A DNA stretch of 64,000 nt from Flammeovirgaceae bacterium SG7u.111 (GTDB lineage: Bacteria; Bacteroidota; Bacteroidia; Cytophagales; Flammeovirgaceae): NCBI GenBank assembly GCA_034044135.1, contig CP139021.1, forward strand, positions 444,501 through 508,500, given 5' to 3'. A model generated the notes under the pieces. It was not told the origin of the DNA and searched no databases. It was given only the letters and a program-made list of their open reading frames with translations. This document shows positions 61,263 through 64,000 of this stretch, in pieces (the stretch's first letter is position 1; each line of letters opens with the position of its first letter). Made by a program: the position numbers and the translations under genes.

Positions 61263-62573
61263 TTATTGGTCCGATTTAGTTTCGGGATTTTTGATTGTCA
61301 TTTTTACTTTGTCTATCCTAGCTCCATCTTTTGAGATAATCTCGAAGCTAAATTGGTCATTTTCTACTACATCTTGTAGTTCGGGAATATCTTCGTTTAT
61401 ATGCAAAATGTAGCCTCCTAAAGTATCGTAATCTCCCTCAGGGATTATAAATTTATACTCCTCGTTTAGGTCGTCAATTTCATTTCTTGCACTGAGCAAA
61501 AAGGTGTTTTCGTCTATTTTTTTGAATAAAAGGTCTTCATCGTCATATTCATCCACAATGTCTCCGAATATTTCTTCCATGATGTCCTCAATGGTCACTA
61601 TGCCTGAAGTTCCTCCAAATTCATCTACCACTAAGGCTATACTTTTTCTTTCGGAAATGAACTTGATCATCAACTCATTGGCAAGCATAGTTTCAGGAAC
61701 TATCACTATCTCATTTGTGACTTCAGCTATCTTTTTAGGCTTTTTGAAAAGATCCAAATGGTGGCAATACCCAATAATATTGTCAATTGAGTCTTTGTAG
61801 ATAAGTACTTTAGAAAGCCCTGTATCCACAAAAATCTTCTTTAGCTCTTCTATAGGCTCGTTATCTTCTATAGCCACTATTTCCTTTCTAGGAATCATAC
61901 AATCCCTCACTTTTACCCTTTTGAACTCAAGAGCATTGCTGAAAATTTGTTGGTCTACATCAGGAGAGCTTTCATCATTTTTACCAAGGTCTTCCCTCAA
62001 GTTCATGATGTAATTGTTGAGGTCAGTAAGTCCGAAGGCTTGTTTTTGCTCGTTGTATTCCAGCTTGAGCAGCTTGGTGATGAGTAGTTTGGATAAAATA
62101 ACTACTACCCAGACTATTGGGAAAAATACGTAGTAGACCACCGTCATGGGGAAAACTGCTATGCTCAAAAGCTTATCAGGGTCTACTAGAGCTATGCTTT
62201 TGGGAAGGAACTCGGCAGTGGCGAGAACTAAGGAAGTAGAAAGGCATGTTTGGATGATGAGCACCAACGTAGTAATAGTTGACGTACCACTAATCCCAAG
62301 TTGTTCTGTTAAGAAAAACTCAATACTAGGTTCGAGTAGCTTTGCAAAGAAATAGCCGTATACTACAAGTGAAATCGTATTTCCAAGTAGCGTGGTAGAA
62401 ATAAAATAGGAAGGATTGTCAACAAATTTGGATAACAAGCGCCCTGCTAGCAAGCCATTTTTCCGCTGGATTTCAATATGCAGGCGGTTGGCAGAGACGA
62501 AAGCGATTTCAACTGCTGAAAAGAACCCTGAAAAAATGAGTGATAAAATAACTAATTTCAGCTCTATGCTCAT
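61263..62573 (-). CDS. CNNM/CorC-type (hemolysin family) membrane protein with CBS domains
   Basis: A 436-residue protein. Four hydrophobic segments of the DUF21/CNNM domain (about 1-190), two CBS motifs (about 205-330), and a CorC_HlyC domain at the C-terminus (about 345-430). The group is linked to magnesium or cobalt handling at the inner membrane, but the name hemolysin is historic. It is followed upstream by a terminator and the YcxB-like gene, and stands alone. Confidence 0.92.
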   Translation of the reverse strand: MSIELKLVILSLIFSGFFSAVEIAFVSANRLHIEIQRKNGLLAGRLLSKFVDNPSYFISTTLLGNTISLVVYGYFFAKLLEPSIEFFLTEQLGISGTSTITTLVLIIQTCLSTSLVLATAEFLPKSIALVDPDKLLSIAVFPMTVVYYVFFPIVWVVVILSKLLITKLLKLEYNEQKQAFGLTDLNNYIMNLREDLGKNDESSPDVDQQIFSNALEFKRVKVRDCMIPRKEIVAIEDNEPIEELKKIFVDTGLSKVLIYKDSIDNIIGYCHHLDLFKKPKKIAEVTNEIVIVPETMLANELMIKFISERKSIALVVDEFGGTSGIVTIEDIMEEIFGDIVDEYDDEDLLFKKIDENTFLLSARNEIDDLNEEYKFIIPEGDYDTLGGYILHINEDIPELQDVVENDQFSFEIISKDGARIDKVKMTIKNPETKSDQ

Positions 62574-62655
62574 TCTGTTCTAAATCGAAATTGTTTGGTC
62601 AAAAGTGTAGGATAAACCTTTAAACATGCTCTAAAATACATAGAATATTCCAAAT

Positions 62656-62698
62656 AAAATTGGGAAGCAGTTTCATTATTTACTACTTCCCAATTTTT
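62656..62698 (-). terminator. rho-independent terminator of the YcxB-like gene
   Basis: AAAATTGGGAAG (62656-62667) pairs with CTTCCCAATTTT (62686-62697) around a loop of about 18 nt. On the minus strand a T-rich tail follows. It lies 66 bp past the YcxB-like stop. Confidence 0.7.
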
Positions 62699-62763
62699 GG
62701 TAATAACATATCGCCAACAAAATTGAATCAGTTTTACGTAATTCGGTCTTGCTGGAATTAACT

Positions 62764-63243
62764 TTACTTAAGGAGGTTTTTTCTTTTCAGAATTGTCTCC
62801 AAAAAGCGAATGTCATTTTCAGAACGCAAGATGGTAAACGGCAAATGAATAAATTGAGCCTTCGATAATACAAGTAGAAAAGCCTTTTTCGTCTTTTTTG
62901 CTCCTTGGATTTTGTCCCAAGTGATAGGCATTCCTTGCTTAGCATTTAGCTTCATCATTATCTGCCTACTGTCTATCTCGTAGGTCAAGCGCTCAAAAAG
63001 AACCTTGTTTTGTTCTAGTTGGGTTACTCCAGCAAATTGGACTAACCAAAAAAGAATGTAAAGGATTATGACGGTGATGGTGATTCCAAGGCACCAACCA
63101 AATGCAGGTGCATAAAAGATAGGGATTAGCATAATAGCTACTGGTACGAGCCAAGCCCACCACCATTCTATCATCACATTTTTAAAAGCCAGCCCAATGT
63201 AGGTGTTTTTGTCTAGCTGATACTTTTTAGTTTTTACTATCAT
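62764..63243 (-). CDS. YcxB-like membrane protein
   Basis: A 159-residue protein with two adjoining membrane helices (about 28-48 and 50-70) and a soluble C-terminal part like the YcxB domain (TWDKIQGAKKTKKAFLLVLS is the typical start). The N-terminus has a short soluble segment. Function unknown. It lies between nadC and the CNNM gene, all on the minus strand, and probably forms a single unit. Confidence 0.75.
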   Translation of the reverse strand: MIVKTKKYQLDKNTYIGLAFKNVMIEWWWAWLVPVAIMLIPIFYAPAFGWCLGITITVIILYILFWLVQFAGVTQLEQNKVLFERLTYEIDSRQIMMKLNAKQGMPITWDKIQGAKKTKKAFLLVLSKAQFIHLPFTILRSENDIRFLETILKRKNLLK

Positions 63244-63327
63244 CTAATTTATAGGTGTTTTAACAATATTAAAGGATAACCAAGCCTGCCAATAGCGTTG
63301 GGTTATCCAAATAGAAAATGTTTTTTT

Positions 63328-64000
63328 CTAGAATGCATTCAGACTGATGTCTAAAATACCAGCAGAGTGTGTAAGAGCCCCCATAGAAATGAAATCTACA
63401 CCAGTTTCAGCAACTGCTCTAAGGCTTTTTTCGGTAATTCCTCCCGAAGCTTCTGACTGGCACCTTCCGTCTATGATGTCTATAGCCTTTTTCATACGCT
63501 CAGGTGACATGTTGTCGAGCATAATTACATCCACATGACCTGTTTCAGCAGCTTCCCTTACCTCATTGAAGTTACGGGTTTCTACTTCTATTCTTAGGTC
63601 GAGGTTGTGCTTTTTAAGATAAGCAACCGTATCGCCCACAGCCTTGGTAATTCCACCTGCAAAGTCAATATGGTTATCCTTGAGCATCACCATATCAAAA
63701 AGACCGTAACGGTGGTTGGTCCCCCCTCCAATTTTCACTGCCCATTTTTCGAGCAAACGGAAGTTTGGAGTAGTTTTCCTTGTATCCAGTATTTTGGCAT
63801 TAGTACCTTCTATAAGTTTCACCATGCGGTTGGTGTAGGTAGCTATGCCACTCATACGTTGGGCGCAGTTGAGCACAAGCCTTTCTGCGGTAAGGATGGA
63901 AGCTGCTTTGCCCTTTACATAAAGAGCTACTTGGCCTCTTTCCACCTGATCGCCATCTTGGTTAAAAAGTTCAACTTCCAATTGGTCGTCTACATAGGAG
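63328..64000 (-). CDS. nadC: nicotinate-nucleotide pyrophosphorylase (carboxylating), 5' end outside window
   Basis: About 224 residues are visible and the N-terminus runs off the right edge (a TTG at 63981 is only an internal codon). It matches NadC, which makes nicotinate mononucleotide from quinolinate and PRPP in NAD synthesis. ERLVLNCAQRMSGIAT, LDTRKTTPNFRLLEKWAV and GGGTNHRYGLFDMVMLKDNHI form the core of the active site, with the conserved Arg, Lys and His residues. The barrel end DVIMLDNMS and the GGI motif are also intact. Confidence 0.94.
   Translation of the reverse strand, partial: SYVDDQLEVELFNQDGDQVERGQVALYVKGKAASILTAERLVLNCAQRMSGIATYTNRMVKLIEGTNAKILDTRKTTPNFRLLEKWAVKIGGGTNHRYGLFDMVMLKDNHIDFAGGITKAVGDTVAYLKKHNLDLRIEVETRNFNEVREAAETGHVDVIMLDNMSPERMKKAIDIIDGRCQSEASGGITEKSLRAVAETGVDFISMGALTHSAGILDISLNAF

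Noticed and set aside
1-64000. CRISPR arrays, tRNA or rRNA genes, prophage, insertion sequences
   Set aside because: I looked for regularly spaced direct repeats, tRNA arm motifs and transposase or integrase frames and found none.

Overview
The window looks like a chromosomal segment of a marine or soil gliding-type Bacteroidota, most likely order Cytophagales. The indicators are SusC/SusD outer-membrane proteins, a PorP/SprF protein and a probable type IX sorting tail, a probable flexirubin (aryl polyene) locus, SufB, the DUF1800/DUF1501 pair, a eukaryote-like (GT3) glycogen synthase, low G+C intergenic DNA, and several promoters with the Bacteroidota -7 box TAnnTTTG. No rRNA, tRNA, IS element, prophage or CRISPR array was seen. 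The genus was not identified.

Layout. 1-6268 (minus strand) is the edge of a probable flexirubin cluster: a membrane-anchored Ntn-hydrolase, AcpS and a PaaK-like ligase, joined by 4-bp ATGA overlaps, then a secreted protein of unknown function, an aromatic amino acid (probably tyrosine) ammonia-lyase and FabG cut by the window edge. Together these could make a 4-coumaroyl starter and load it on an acyl carrier protein. 6382-14684 is housekeeping: a DUF4861 lipoprotein, CoaX, an SGNH hydrolase, a BASS transporter, a PlsC-like acyltransferase, Tgt, PssA and a coiled-coil protein. Two inverted-repeat elements lie in gaps here (13043-13254 and 14771-14916). 14966-17678 is a molybdate uptake operon (modA, a stand-alone di-Mop protein, modB, modC). 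18072-24608 has an SDR protein, a GreA/GreB-like protein and a SusC-SusD-lipoprotein operon. 25481-29882 has an orphan sufB, a small zinc-ribbon protein and the DUF1800/DUF1501 pair.

29956-33448 is the least explained part: three tandem paralogous acidic proteins of a family I do not recognise, each with its own terminator or gap, preceded on the same strand by a secreted phospholipase-D-fold protein with a degenerate first HKD motif. 33720-40506 has a GAF/PAS protein without an output domain, the carotenoid genes crtI-crtB, an ECF sigma factor with a good promoter, upp and a Ca/Na antiporter. 40844-51514 has a histidine kinase with a shrunken sensor region, an M48 protease lipoprotein, a SAM hydroxide adenosyltransferase-like protein and a likely envelope module: PorP/SprF, a TPR/PD40 protein and an inner-membrane SpoIIE-type phosphatase with periplasmic beta-sandwich repeats.

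51515-64000 has a two-gene redox operon (NosR/NapH-like polyferredoxin plus an FAD/NAD oxidoreductase), murI, a large periplasmic-binding/PAS histidine kinase followed by a DUF2452 protein, the GT3 glycogen synthase, a CNNM/CorC-type protein, a YcxB-like protein and nadC cut by the right edge.

The best leads for something new are the three-paralogue family at 29956-32168, the PorP/PD40/SpoIIE phosphatase module at 46451-51514, and the inverted-repeat elements.
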